Part shown: positions 1-8,346 of the stretch, piece by piece
Layout of the letters: each line of letters starts with the position of its first letter
Position numbering within the stretch: position 1 is the stretch's first letter
DNA from: DATKMS01 sp041497995
GTDB lineage: Bacteria > Desulfobacterota > Binatia > HRBIN30
Direction: 5' to 3'
Length of the DNA: 18,464 nucleotides
Assembly: GCA_041497995.1 (NCBI GenBank)
Contig: JBGQHM010000092.1
Coordinates: forward strand, 1 to 18,464
Program-made: the position numbers and the translations under genes
Notes under the pieces: generated by a model
Seen by the model: the letters and a program-made list of their open reading frames with translations, nothing else
Database searches by the model: none
What the model was told of the DNA's origin: nothing

Positions 1-1305
1 TCAGTCTCCCATATGCGTGAGGTGGTGCAGCGTGAAGTAGTCGTCGTCGAACTTGGTTTCAATGAACTGGGCACTGTAGCGGCCGGCCAGACAAGCGCGG
101 TTGGTCTTGTCGTTCACCCCGACGACCATGTTTGGTGTCACCGTGGTGAAGCTGGCGTCGGCGTTTTTCGACCAGTGGTACGCGCACATCGCATTGTAAA
201 AGTACTCTCCTGCGCGGTTGTGCACCAGCTTCCACCAAATGCGGTACATGTCCTTATCCATGTACATGATGACTTTCCCGAAGTTGTAGTACGGGTCGTC
301 CGACTCTCCTTCGATGATCCAGACTGGCCGCGGGATCATCTGGAGGTTCTCGACGATCAACCACCCTGCACCCTTGGCCCCCGGGGTTTCATACGCGCCC
401 TTGAAATAGGGGATTTCGACCTCGGAGCGGGTTTCGGTTATCTTTTTCTGCAGGAGCGGCTCTGGGCTCAACACCGGAGCGAGGATGTTGCCTTCGCCGA
501 TCAGCTTCCACTTGTAGTACTCGACCTTACCGCCGTAGCAGTTGAGGTCGTCGCCGAAGATGTCCAAGCCTGCGACCGGATCGGAGCGTGTAGCGGCGTT
601 CACCCGACGCACGCGACGAGTGGAGGGCACGTAGAACCATGACTGGTCTTGGGAGCTCCAATCGTTGATGCGCTTGCCCAGCCCGGCCACGCCGTCGACG
701 TCCTGCGGCTCCAACACGTTCGTCATGCTCGTGTCGCGCAGGTTCTCCGGGTTCGGAATCGGGCCTGTGGAGCGTCCCATGAACGAGTTGACGTGCAGCC
801 ACACCTTAAGGCGCTTGAACTCACCGCTGCTGTCAATGCCGTTGAGTGTGAACGTCGCACCCTGGCCGTTGCCCATTTGATTGGCTGCAGTGAAGTTCCA
901 CGCCATTTTACAGGCGGCATTCGGCTCCTTCGGATCAATCTTGGGAAACGGATACCCGAAATAGAAGTCCGGAATCTTCCCTGTCTTGATGTCCTTGAGA
1001 CCACAGGTGGGTGCGTCCACATCGAACTTGCCAGCGTTCGCCTCGCTCGCCTCCCAGAACTTCTTCGAGTAGTTCTGCTTCAGCTTCTCGGGGTCGACGG
1101 GCACGACCTTGTAGTGGTACTCGCCGCTCTTCACGCGGTTGAGCACCACTTCGGGCAACAGCTTCTCTCCCAGTTGCCAGTTGTTGCTATCGAGGATCCA
1201 CGGCTTGCCGTCCTCCTCTGCCAGTACCGGTCCGCCACCGAGTGTGAGCGCCAGCATCGCCAGCCACGGCGTCCAGCGAAGCCCCACCTGCTGTCGTGAT
1301 TTCAT
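1..1305 (-). CDS. DUF1329 family exported protein (LolB-like fold), complete
   Basis: 434 residues with an N-terminal signal peptide: basic start, hydrophobic stretch at about 11-28, and a VLA cleavage site near residue 29. The mature part is rich in Trp, Tyr and Phe. It carries DUF1329 hallmarks: an Arg-rich segment PSTRRVRRV at about 227-235, followed by GLDIFGDDL at about 246-254. The family is related to the LolA/LolB fold, whose members carry lipidated or hydrophobic cargo in a beta-sheet cavity, so a periplasmic or outer-membrane hydrophobic carrier role is inferred. No lipobox cysteine is visible, so it is probably soluble rather than a lipoprotein. It is the last visible gene of the operon, 63 bp after the MMPL transporter. 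The ATG start is fixed by a perfect AAGGAGGT 7 nt upstream. The TGA stop lies exactly at the window edge, so further operon genes may lie beyond. Family call is firm; the cargo is unknown. Confidence 0.9.
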   Translation of the reverse strand: MKSRQQVGLRWTPWLAMLALTLGGGPVLAEEDGKPWILDSNNWQLGEKLLPEVVLNRVKSGEYHYKVVPVDPEKLKQNYSKKFWEASEANAGKFDVDAPTCGLKDIKTGKIPDFYFGYPFPKIDPKEPNAACKMAWNFTAANQMGNGQGATFTLNGIDSSGEFKRLKVWLHVNSFMGRSTGPIPNPENLRDTSMTNVLEPQDVDGVAGLGKRINDWSSQDQSWFYVPSTRRVRRVNAATRSDPVAGLDIFGDDLNCYGGKVEYYKWKLIGEGNILAPVLSPEPLLQKKITETRSEVEIPYFKGAYETPGAKGAGWLIVENLQMIPRPVWIIEGESDDPYYNFGKVIMYMDKDMYRIWWKLVHNRAGEYFYNAMCAYHWSKNADASFTTVTPNMVVGVNDKTNRACLAGRYSAQFIETKFDDDYFTLHHLTHMGD

Positions 1306-1312
1306 GAAGGGA

Positions 1313-1320
1313 ACCTCCTT
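1313..1320 (-). promoter_or_regulatory. Strong ribosome binding site of the DUF1329 gene
   Basis: AAGGAGGT on the minus strand, fully complementary to the usual 16S 3' end, 7 nt before the ATG. It lies in the 63-bp gap after the MMPL gene, so this product is probably made efficiently in its own right and not only by coupling. Confidence 0.85.
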
Positions 1321-1368
1321 GATCGAAATAGTGTCGTCACTGAACTCGTCTCGTCGCTCGGTGCGGGC

Positions 1369-3897
1369 TCAGCTGCCGTAGCCCGCCACCGCCACCTTGG
1401 GTTCGACGGCAACGACCTTCGGCGTGCGGCTCGTCAAGAACGTGGGCCGCACCACCTTGACGATCGCGGGTACGACGATCAACCCACCAAACTTGTTGAA
1501 GGTCATCAGCAGAGTAAGCAGCAACCCCATCTCGGCCAGGAACTTCAGATCGGAGAGCCAGAAGAAGGCGGTGCCCGCGATCATCGTCGTGCCTGTGAAG
1601 ATGATCGCTTTGCCCGTCGTGGCCGTCGCGTAGTCAACCGCCTCGTCGAGCTTGCCGATCTCATCATACGTATCGATCATCCGGCTGAAGTGGTAGATCC
1701 CATAGTCCACGCCGACGCCGGCACCGGCCGCTGCAATCGGCAGCGAGTTCACGTTCAGATCGATGTGCATCAGCACCATGAACGCTTCCGCGGCCAACTG
1801 TGAGAGCACCACGGGAATCATGAGGATGAGCGACGCAGTCCACGACCCGTACGTGAGGTAGAGGCAGAAGTACACGATGAAGAAGATCAGGCCCAGGTTG
1901 AGCCAATAGGACTTCTCGACCGCTTCGTTGACAGCGGCGAGGATACCGAACAAGCCGCCGGCATAGCGGAACTGCACGTCGCCGCTTTGGAGCTTGTCGC
2001 CGAACTGCTTGGCTGAGGCGATCGAGTCCATAATGGTATCGTGCGAGTGCTCACGGAACAGTGTGATGATGGAGCCGTAGCGCGCGCTCGGGTCCATGAA
2101 GAAGCTGAGGGAGCCGACGGCGGCGTTCTGTGTGAACGTATAAATGAGCTGGCCGATCTCCTTCGGATTGACTGGGATGAGGCCCCACTTGGGATCGCCC
2201 TCGTGCTGCAAGCGACTCAGTTGCTTGACGAGGTCGACGATGGTCACCGAACCGCTGGCGCCTTTCACCTGCTGCATGTGGTCGGCCATCTCTTCCATCG
2301 CCGTGAGCGCTCCAGCGGCCTTGACGCCGTCCGGCTTCATGGTGTCTGCGATCACGATCAGCTGACTCGCCCCAAGAAACTTCTCGTTCAGCAATCGATA
2401 CGCCACGTTGTAGGGCTGATCCGGAAACAGCAACGCAGCGCCCGGGGTCATGTCTCCGACCTTGAGCGTCCATCCCCACATCGGCAGGAGGATGAACAAC
2501 GCCAGGCTGAGCGCGAGCACAGCCCACCGGCGCCAGCCAATCGTGGCGCCGACGACCCATCGGGTCCATGAGACATAGGCCTGCTCGCAATACGTCAGCC
2601 AGTACCAGCCTAGAACGGGTGCAGTGATCAGAAACGTGACGAAGGACGAACCGATCACGCCGCGCCAATGGAGCCCAACAGCGGATCCGACCACGACCCC
2701 GACGATGACCCTTGCGATCCAGATGTTGACGGGCACCGTTTTTTGGACGTGCGCCGTCTGTGGTGGGGGTTCAATGTACGAGAGAATGACCGGATGCAAC
2801 GTCACCACGCTAATGAAGATCGACACGATCCAGAAGGCGGAGAAGATGGCGACCTTCTGAATCAATGGGATCGGCGCTACCGCGATAATGAGCAGGCCGA
2901 TGCCATCCGTGACGATTGACGCAATGGCCGGGGCGAACAAGTGCGAATACGAGGCAACGATGGCCGCATGTCTGTCCTTCAGCCGATAGTACTCCTCATG
3001 GTAGCGGTCCATTGACTGCACCGAATGGCTAAGGGCGCGCGCCGTCAGGAAGATCGGAATGACCAACACTAGCGGATCGAGGTTGAAGCCGAGGAAAGCG
3101 GCCATCCCCAGCCCCCAAATGCTCGAGAGGATACCCGACATGATCGGCACCCAGATCCCGGTCCAGGTACGGAAGTACCCGTACAGCAGAAACGAGAGCG
3201 TGATCGTGGTCAGGCCGAAAATGTAGAAGAGCTGGCTCGTATACTGGAGGACCGATGTGTAGAGCCAGGGAAAGCCGGTGATGTAGATGGTGTGGTTCGC
3301 ATCCTCCTCCGTGCGTTTCAGCTCCATCATGCGGTCGTTGAGGTAGCGAAAATCCAGTGCCTCCTCCCAGAACCCCGTATTGATCACCGCAGCCGTATCA
3401 TCGTTCGCAACATACAGGCCGCGGATGTTCGGGTTGGCGTAGACTGCGAAGCGCACGCGGTCGGCATCTTCTTGCGTCTTCGGCACGCCCGGATAGAAGA
3501 CGGGCCGGATTTCCACCGCTCCCTGCCGCACCGTGGCGCTGTTGACGGCCGGGTGCGCGATCGACAGGATTTGGTAGGGCACGACACCCCTAGTGTTGAC
3601 CATGAACTTCGTGATGCGATCAATCTTCTGAAGCGTTTCTGGGTTGTAGATGTCCCCCTTCTTCACTTCGACGATCACGTTCATGACGTTGGCGGTGCCG
3701 AACATGCGGCGGAACTCGTTGTAGAACTGGATGTACGGATGCCGGCGCGGATAGAAGTCGAAGAAGTCAGTGTGCAGCCGAATGTGCGTCAGGTTGTACG
3801 CGAAGAATAAGGTGAGCAGGGTCACCAGGATGCTCACCGCGGCGCGATAGCGCAGCAGGAACCGCAGATACGCCTCAATCCATCGCTGCGGGATCAT
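1369..3897 (-). CDS. MMPL-type RND transporter (inner-membrane exporter)
   Basis: 842 residues with the two-half RND plan. TM1 is at about 18-38, and a large periplasmic domain at about 42-215 contains the typical LHTDFFDFYP start. A TM bundle follows at about 222-375, a further TM near 458-476, a second periplasmic domain at about 480-660, and a final TM bundle at about 665-820. The second half holds the MMPL proton-relay motif GVDYG (Asp731-Tyr732). The matching place in the first half reads IFLTARALSHSVQ (about 282-294) and lacks an Asp-Tyr pair, so the two halves are asymmetric. MMPL proteins export lipids, hopanoids, siderophores or other hydrophobic compounds using the proton gradient; the substrate here is unknown. 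The gene lies 25 bp after the YCF48 gene. ATG start with GAGGAGG about 9 nt upstream. Confidence 0.92.
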   Translation of the reverse strand: MIPQRWIEAYLRFLLRYRAAVSILVTLLTLFFAYNLTHIRLHTDFFDFYPRRHPYIQFYNEFRRMFGTANVMNVIVEVKKGDIYNPETLQKIDRITKFMVNTRGVVPYQILSIAHPAVNSATVRQGAVEIRPVFYPGVPKTQEDADRVRFAVYANPNIRGLYVANDDTAAVINTGFWEEALDFRYLNDRMMELKRTEEDANHTIYITGFPWLYTSVLQYTSQLFYIFGLTTITLSFLLYGYFRTWTGIWVPIMSGILSSIWGLGMAAFLGFNLDPLVLVIPIFLTARALSHSVQSMDRYHEEYYRLKDRHAAIVASYSHLFAPAIASIVTDGIGLLIIAVAPIPLIQKVAIFSAFWIVSIFISVVTLHPVILSYIEPPPQTAHVQKTVPVNIWIARVIVGVVVGSAVGLHWRGVIGSSFVTFLITAPVLGWYWLTYCEQAYVSWTRWVVGATIGWRRWAVLALSLALFILLPMWGWTLKVGDMTPGAALLFPDQPYNVAYRLLNEKFLGASQLIVIADTMKPDGVKAAGALTAMEEMADHMQQVKGASGSVTIVDLVKQLSRLQHEGDPKWGLIPVNPKEIGQLIYTFTQNAAVGSLSFFMDPSARYGSIITLFREHSHDTIMDSIASAKQFGDKLQSGDVQFRYAGGLFGILAAVNEAVEKSYWLNLGLIFFIVYFCLYLTYGSWTASLILMIPVVLSQLAAEAFMVLMHIDLNVNSLPIAAAGAGVGVDYGIYHFSRMIDTYDEIGKLDEAVDYATATTGKAIIFTGTTMIAGTAFFWLSDLKFLAEMGLLLTLLMTFNKFGGLIVVPAIVKVVRPTFLTSRTPKVVAVEPKVAVAGYGS

Positions 3898-3922
3898 AAG
3901 CAGAAGCCTCCTCTGACCATAC

Positions 3923-4945
3923 CTACATGCGCTCTCTCAGCGGGGTGAAGCGGTCGCGGTCGGCGGCCAAAACCAAGCCGCGCGCACCAACGACAAATCC
4001 CCGCCCATCTGCGAGCAAGCTGAGCCCGCGCAGCCAGCTGCTGCGCATCTGAACAGGTACATCCACCAGCTGCCACGTAGCCCCGGCGTCCTTGCTGTTC
4101 AGGAGAAGACCGCTATTGCCAACGGCCCACCCGTAGTTTCCACGCACTTGAACGTTATACAGAGCCAGAGAAAAGCCCTTCGGAGTTTCAATGTCGGTCT
4201 TGCGCCAGTTTATACCGCCGTCGACGGTTACGAGCAAGGTAGATTCCAGTCCAACGGCCCACCCGCGCTGCTCATCGGCAAATGAGACGCCAAAGAGGGT
4301 GGTCTCCACCGGACTCTGCTGTGGGCGCCAGCTGGCGCCGCCATCCGAGGACACGAGAATCGTTCCAAACTCACCGACCACCCACACATGGTCGGCATCA
4401 ACGAAGGTCGCGCTGTAGAGCACGATGTCACCTGGAGCCACTACCTCCGCCACATCCGCCGGCAGCTTAGTGTCCTCTGGAAGAGCGACCTTGGTCCACG
4501 TGTTCCCACCGTCATCGGTACGGACCAGCGTGCCGAAGTCACCGGTCGCGATGCCGCGCTGCGTGTTGGCGAACGCTACATCGAGCAACTGTCGGTTCGT
4601 ACCGCTCTTCTGCGGCTGCCACGCCTTGCCGCCATCGGATGAATACATGATGTCGCCCGCTTGGCCCACCGCCCATAGGTGCTGGCTGTCCGGACAGGAG
4701 AGGGCTACGAATGAATGCGTGCCGCCAAAGCTCTGACGCTCCCACGTCTTGGCGCCATCGGTGGTGTGGAACACGCGGCCCAGATCGCCGACGGCCCAGC
4801 CTTCCTTGTCGTTCACAAAGCAGGTTGAGAACAGGTTCTGGCGGATCGCCGCCGCGGTGACCAGATCAGCAGCGACCGCCCGACTTCCAGACGTCGCGAC
4901 AAGAGCCAGCGCGACGACACAGACGACACAGATGAGCTTGTTCAC
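3923..4945 (-). CDS. Exported YCF48/BNR-type seven-bladed propeller protein
   Basis: 340 residues with a signal peptide (hydrophobic core about 4-18, AVA cleavage near residue 26). The mature protein is built from repeats of the form GWAVG...G.....S.DGG..W, typical of YCF48-related/BNR propellers. Seven blade starts are visible near residues 49, 90, 131, 187, 228, 272 and 316; the last is degenerate, with no Trp. Plant and cyanobacterial Ycf48 (HCF136) helps assemble photosystem II. Nothing photosynthetic is seen here, so this is a paralogous periplasmic use, probably as a scaffold or assembly factor for the neighbouring pump and barrel. Start codon is GTG (no in-frame ATG nearby) with only a weak GAAAGG upstream. 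It lies 105 bp after the DUF1302 gene and 25 bp before the MMPL gene. Family is sure; the role is inferred from the operon. Confidence 0.9.
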   Translation of the reverse strand: MNKLICVVCVVALALVATSGSRAVAADLVTAAAIRQNLFSTCFVNDKEGWAVGDLGRVFHTTDGAKTWERQSFGGTHSFVALSCPDSQHLWAVGQAGDIMYSSDGGKAWQPQKSGTNRQLLDVAFANTQRGIATGDFGTLVRTDDGGNTWTKVALPEDTKLPADVAEVVAPGDIVLYSATFVDADHVWVVGEFGTILVSSDGGASWRPQQSPVETTLFGVSFADEQRGWAVGLESTLLVTVDGGINWRKTDIETPKGFSLALYNVQVRGNYGWAVGNSGLLLNSKDAGATWQLVDVPVQMRSSWLRGLSLLADGRGFVVGARGLVLAADRDRFTPLRERM

Positions 4946-5050
4946 AGTCTCAATACCTTTCAGCGCGCCAACCGACCTATCTCAACCGCAACACGACCGG
5001 CTTGGTGAATGGTTCCGAAGACGCGCGGCGACGGCAGGCATGCAACACTC

Positions 5051-6892
5051 TCAAATTACGTATTCGAAGCGAAACTGGACGTTGTCACGGTCTTTGAGCA
5101 GGCTGACGCCACTTCCACCCTTATAGATGTGTGAATCGATCATGCTGTAGTCGACGATGAACCGGAACGGGTCGCGACTGAAGGAGATCGTCGGCTGATA
5201 GAGGAAGGCACCACCCCAATCGTAGAACACGAGGAGGCCGGGGTTGATCGTACCACTGCGGTACGAGGTGCCGATGAAGAGCGTCTGCAGGTACTGGCTG
5301 GTCGGTTGGCGGATGAAAATCGGTTCGAGACGGGCACCGAGCGTGGGCCTGCTGACGATGGTATTCAGTGTGATCGGCAGAACTTCGCGGTTCGGGTTGA
5401 CCGCGCCGTTGGGAAGGAAGATGCCGTTTCCAGCTCCATTTTGGATGTGTTTATAGAAAAACTGGGTCGATATAAAGAAGGTCTGATTTGGGTTCAGGGC
5501 TCGCAGCCACTGGTTGATATCGAGTCCGACCACGGCGTTGATCGAGTCGCGCAGCCGTCGCCCGCCGGTGGTCGACGGCTGGTGCTTTCCATCCGCGCCA
5601 CCCGCGTTGAAGATGAATGGATCAAGCTGTCCCTGCGTGAATGCCGGCTCGTTTCTGAAGTATGCCAACTCGGAACGTACGACGCTGTAGAACTGCGGCA
5701 ACGCAAAGGTGGTCGTTGCGCCGGAGACCGAAGCCTTTGGCGCCGTCTGGTATGCGTGCGTCGGAAATCCGCAGACGTTACTACCCGCATGGGGGCTCCC
5801 GGGAGGGCACGGCGACCCATCATTGAATGCGCGCGCCACAGAGAGGCCGTTCGTGAACACCTGCACGCCCGGCACGTCGAAATAGGTGTAGTAGTGCGCC
5901 ACACTGAATGTGGCATCCAAGGCGTTGAACACCAGCCTACCACCTCCGCGGACGTTGTTGACGGTGCGCGCTGGGGAAATCACAAAGCTCTTAGTGACGT
6001 TACTCGGGTAGCCCAGGCTCGGCAGCGTCCACGGCGACCCCGCCGGCGTGCCTGGGGCGAACCCCACCTTGTTGTCGATGGCGGCGTAGCCTTCGAAGAA
6101 CATCTCTTGGATCGGACCGAAGTCGCCGATGCGATACTGGCTGCGGATCATGTCGAGGGGCACACGCCGCTCATCGAGCGAGATCAGGAAGCCGCCGAAA
6201 CTGCTGTCGAGCGGATTGATGTTGTCCATCAGCCGGAAGCCGTCCGTCTCGCCCCAAGAGAGAATTTGTCTGCCGGTGCGCATGAACAAGTTCCCGGCGC
6301 TGTATTCCACGTACGCCTGGAACAGCCGCTCACGATCGCTGGCGAGGTGGCGCAGCCGCTTACGGTTTCCATCGACGTCGGCGAGTGCCTGATCCATGGC
6401 TGTCGTCGGCTGAACCGCTCTTGCCTTCTTGAAGGCCTCGGCAGTGCTGTATTCGTTCGGACCAAAGTCGTACAGACCGTCGTACTCGCCGCGGAATGTC
6501 ATATGGTATGCGACGTCTTTGACCTTAAACGGCAGATCGTTCAGCAGGCTGAGTGGCCCGAACCCCTCCTTCACTAGGCGATCGAGGTCGTGGTGGAACT
6601 CTGCCTCAATGTAGAAACGGTTCTGCCGCAGGTGCCCAGCATCGGAGTGCGGGAACGTCCCTGTGAGAGGATAGTTCACGGCGCTCTTGGCGGTGCACCT
6701 GGAGGTATTGCATTGGGGGTATCCGTCGTGCGTATCCTCCGTGCCAACGCGCGCATTGACGTAGGCCCGCACACCGAGTTTGATGTCTCCTTCTTTGTCG
6801 AGCGCCGCCGCCCAACTCTGCTTGCTACACACTGCCAGTGAGAGAATCACGACACACGCTGCCGGCCAGAGCCTCAACCCAATCCGTCTCAT
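5051..6892 (-). CDS. DUF1302 family outer-membrane beta-barrel protein
   Basis: 613 residues from the chosen ATG. The signal peptide has MRRIGLRLW followed by a hydrophobic core and a SWA-A cleavage site near residue 28. The hallmark GRQILSWGETDGFRLMDNIN at about 207-226, followed by PLD, identifies DUF1302. The rest alternates polar and aromatic residues as in barrel strands and ends in FRFEYVI, a possible C-terminal barrel signal. Two short cysteine pairs, one near residues 61-66 and another in a Gly/Pro-rich loop past mid-protein, may form disulfides in exposed loops. First gene of the operon with YCF48, MMPL and DUF1329. An upstream in-frame ATG at 6937 would add 15 polar residues before the signal peptide, but AGGAGG 6 nt before 6892 settles the start. 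The likely role is an outer-membrane pore or receptor for the operon's hydrophobic substrate (inference). Confidence 0.92.
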   Translation of the reverse strand: MRRIGLRLWPAACVVILSLAVCSKQSWAAALDKEGDIKLGVRAYVNARVGTEDTHDGYPQCNTSRCTAKSAVNYPLTGTFPHSDAGHLRQNRFYIEAEFHHDLDRLVKEGFGPLSLLNDLPFKVKDVAYHMTFRGEYDGLYDFGPNEYSTAEAFKKARAVQPTTAMDQALADVDGNRKRLRHLASDRERLFQAYVEYSAGNLFMRTGRQILSWGETDGFRLMDNINPLDSSFGGFLISLDERRVPLDMIRSQYRIGDFGPIQEMFFEGYAAIDNKVGFAPGTPAGSPWTLPSLGYPSNVTKSFVISPARTVNNVRGGGRLVFNALDATFSVAHYYTYFDVPGVQVFTNGLSVARAFNDGSPCPPGSPHAGSNVCGFPTHAYQTAPKASVSGATTTFALPQFYSVVRSELAYFRNEPAFTQGQLDPFIFNAGGADGKHQPSTTGGRRLRDSINAVVGLDINQWLRALNPNQTFFISTQFFYKHIQNGAGNGIFLPNGAVNPNREVLPITLNTIVSRPTLGARLEPIFIRQPTSQYLQTLFIGTSYRSGTINPGLLVFYDWGGAFLYQPTISFSRDPFRFIVDYSMIDSHIYKGGSGVSLLKDRDNVQFRFEYVI

Positions 6893-6898
6893 CGGGAT

Positions 6899-6904
6899 CC
6901 TCCT
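6899..6904 (-). promoter_or_regulatory. Ribosome binding site deciding the DUF1302 start
   Basis: AGGAGG on the minus strand, 6 nt before the ATG at 6892. The longer in-frame start at 6937 lacks a comparable site and would bury the signal peptide. Confidence 0.8.
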
Positions 6905-6961
6905 CTCGCGGTCCGCTTCGTCCACCTGTGAATGCACTAGCTGCAGATTGGCGCTCGCGTT

Positions 6962-6991
6962 CCCTTAGTTCGGCCCTGCTTCAGTTGTCAA
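6962..6991 (-). promoter_or_regulatory. Candidate promoter of the DUF1302-YCF48-MMPL-DUF1329 operon
   Basis: On the minus strand a perfect TTGACA (6991-6986) is followed after 18 bp by TAAGGG (6967-6962), a poor -10. It lies about 70 bp before the DUF1302 start in the short divergent gap. The -35 is convincing. The weak -10 suggests a need for an activator or another sigma factor, or that this is chance. Confidence 0.35.
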
Positions 6992-8322
6992 GCAATTTCT
7001 GCAGCATCGCGGCGTGGCGGCGCGGACAACGTGCGGCTTTCGTATCGTTGGTGATTTGCGTGCTGGGCAGCACCACCAGCGCCGCGGCCGCGACCTCCGT
7101 TCGCTTTGCCGATGTCGTCTCCGTCGCGGGGAGCGAGCTCTCCCTCTTCAACGGCTACGCGGCGGACCGTCTGAGCGTGTTTGCTTGCCGAGACCGGCAC
7201 GGGAGCCCCGCTTGCACGCCAGTCCCTTTTCAGATCGATGAAGTCGACGCCGAGGGCCGATGGGTTCTGGATCAAGGCCCGCAGCCGAACGCCGACGACT
7301 CGCCGGGAGTGCTCGACGCCAACGACCGTCTTCTGTTCATGGCCGCTGATGCCGGAGAGCGCGTCCGACGCGCCGACATCGTCTCCGAGGGCGCGGCGGC
7401 TGAGATCGCGATTCTTGATCCGATCGCGGCCACAACGCGCTGGGCCTATGTTGTCGCTTACCGAGGCACGGCGCCGCGCGCCGCTCAGTCCTATGTTGCG
7501 TACGAAGCCGCAACCGATCACGTGCGCGGGCAGCGCATTACGTTGGGATTCAGCCACGGCGTACCAGGGTACTTAGCCCTTGAGGGCACAGACGCCATGG
7601 TTGGTGGGACGCCGGCCACCTCGCTACTCGATCGCTTCAAGGTGCGCGCCACTGCAACCTTCCTCTGGGGCCTCGTGCACTTCACGCGTACTGAGGACGA
7701 CATCACCACCGAGTTCGTGGCGTGGCGGCAGGGACCGATTCGCGTCATCCGCCGCCAGCGCCAATGGGTCCGCATCGGTTGGGGTATCCACTCGCCGACT
7801 TTCGGATCATACACCTATTTCTACCGTGACTTCGCCGAGCTCCCGGTCGGGCTGTATCTCAACTTCCCACCGACGTACTTCTTCGGAGACATTACCATTC
7901 GGGCGTTTCTGGACTTCCGCGATCTGCGGGGTTGGTCGGTGCTGTTGCCGGACGTTGCCGGACCGGTGCCCGTTGACGGGGTCATGACGGCCAGGAAAGA
8001 GGGTTTGAATCAATTGCACGGATCTTGGTTCGCGCTGCGTGGCCCGCAGGTGACTCTCGTGGAGGTGCTGGACATTGGCCCATCGCTGGCAAGTGTACGC
8101 TGCCGCCTCCTTTATGATGAGGCGACCGGGTCGGACCCAACTGACGAGGTGCCTGGGGAGGAGCCCGCGATCGGCTATCAACTCGATCACTGGGAGCGCG
8201 TCGGTGCCGGCGCACACCAGCTAGCATCGACGAGCTTCGCGCTACCGCCCGACATCGACGTGTACCAGTTCATGGCGGCGCGCGGCGCACCGATGCAGGT
8301 GACGGTGCAGCCGCTGCCGTAG
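6985..8322 (+). CDS. Secreted protein of unknown family, divergent from the DUF1302 operon
   Basis: About 445 residues from the TTG at 6985. The family is not recognised. The N-terminus has a basic AAWRRGQR, a hydrophobic AAFVSLVICVLG and a small-residue TSAAA cleavage region, so export is likely. Conserved-looking features are PFQIDEVD at about 81-88 and LDANDRLLFMAADAG at about 110-124, then an aromatic, beta-rich centre with GWGIHSP and FPPTYFFG. No catalytic signature was seen. The start is uncertain: an in-frame ATG at 6838 gives 494 residues, but it would overlap the 5' end of the DUF1302 gene and hide the signal peptide behind about 50 Ser/Arg-rich residues. No good Shine-Dalgarno precedes TTG 6985. 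Divergence from the DUF1302 operon within about 90 bp suggests shared regulation and a possible periplasmic partner role. It is convergent with the hydrolase, 24 bp apart. Confidence 0.72.
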   Translation: MSSNFCSIAAWRRGQRAAFVSLVICVLGSTTSAAAATSVRFADVVSVAGSELSLFNGYAADRLSVFACRDRHGSPACTPVPFQIDEVDAEGRWVLDQGPQPNADDSPGVLDANDRLLFMAADAGERVRRADIVSEGAAAEIAILDPIAATTRWAYVVAYRGTAPRAAQSYVAYEAATDHVRGQRITLGFSHGVPGYLALEGTDAMVGGTPATSLLDRFKVRATATFLWGLVHFTRTEDDITTEFVAWRQGPIRVIRRQRQWVRIGWGIHSPTFGSYTYFYRDFAELPVGLYLNFPPTYFFGDITIRAFLDFRDLRGWSVLLPDVAGPVPVDGVMTARKEGLNQLHGSWFALRGPQVTLVEVLDIGPSLASVRCRLLYDEATGSDPTDEVPGEEPAIGYQLDHWERVGAGAHQLASTSFALPPDIDVYQFMAARGAPMQVTVQPLP

Positions 8323-8346
8323 CCACACGACCATGTTCTCCGGACG

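Noticed and set aside
13..642. Plus-strand frame of 209 codons antisense to the DUF1329 gene
   Set aside because: Val/His/Arg-rich shadow with no motif; the minus-strand gene has signal peptide, family motifs and a perfect ribosome site.
5306..6577. Plus-strand open frame of 423 codons antisense to the DUF1302 gene
   Set aside because: Arg/Val/Glu-rich translation without domain, signal or Shine-Dalgarno; it mirrors the codon pattern of the well-identified gene on the other strand.
6838..6984. ATG 6838 as the start of the secreted unknown protein
   Set aside because: Would overlap the DUF1302 start and its ribosome site and put about 50 Ser/Arg-rich residues before the signal peptide.
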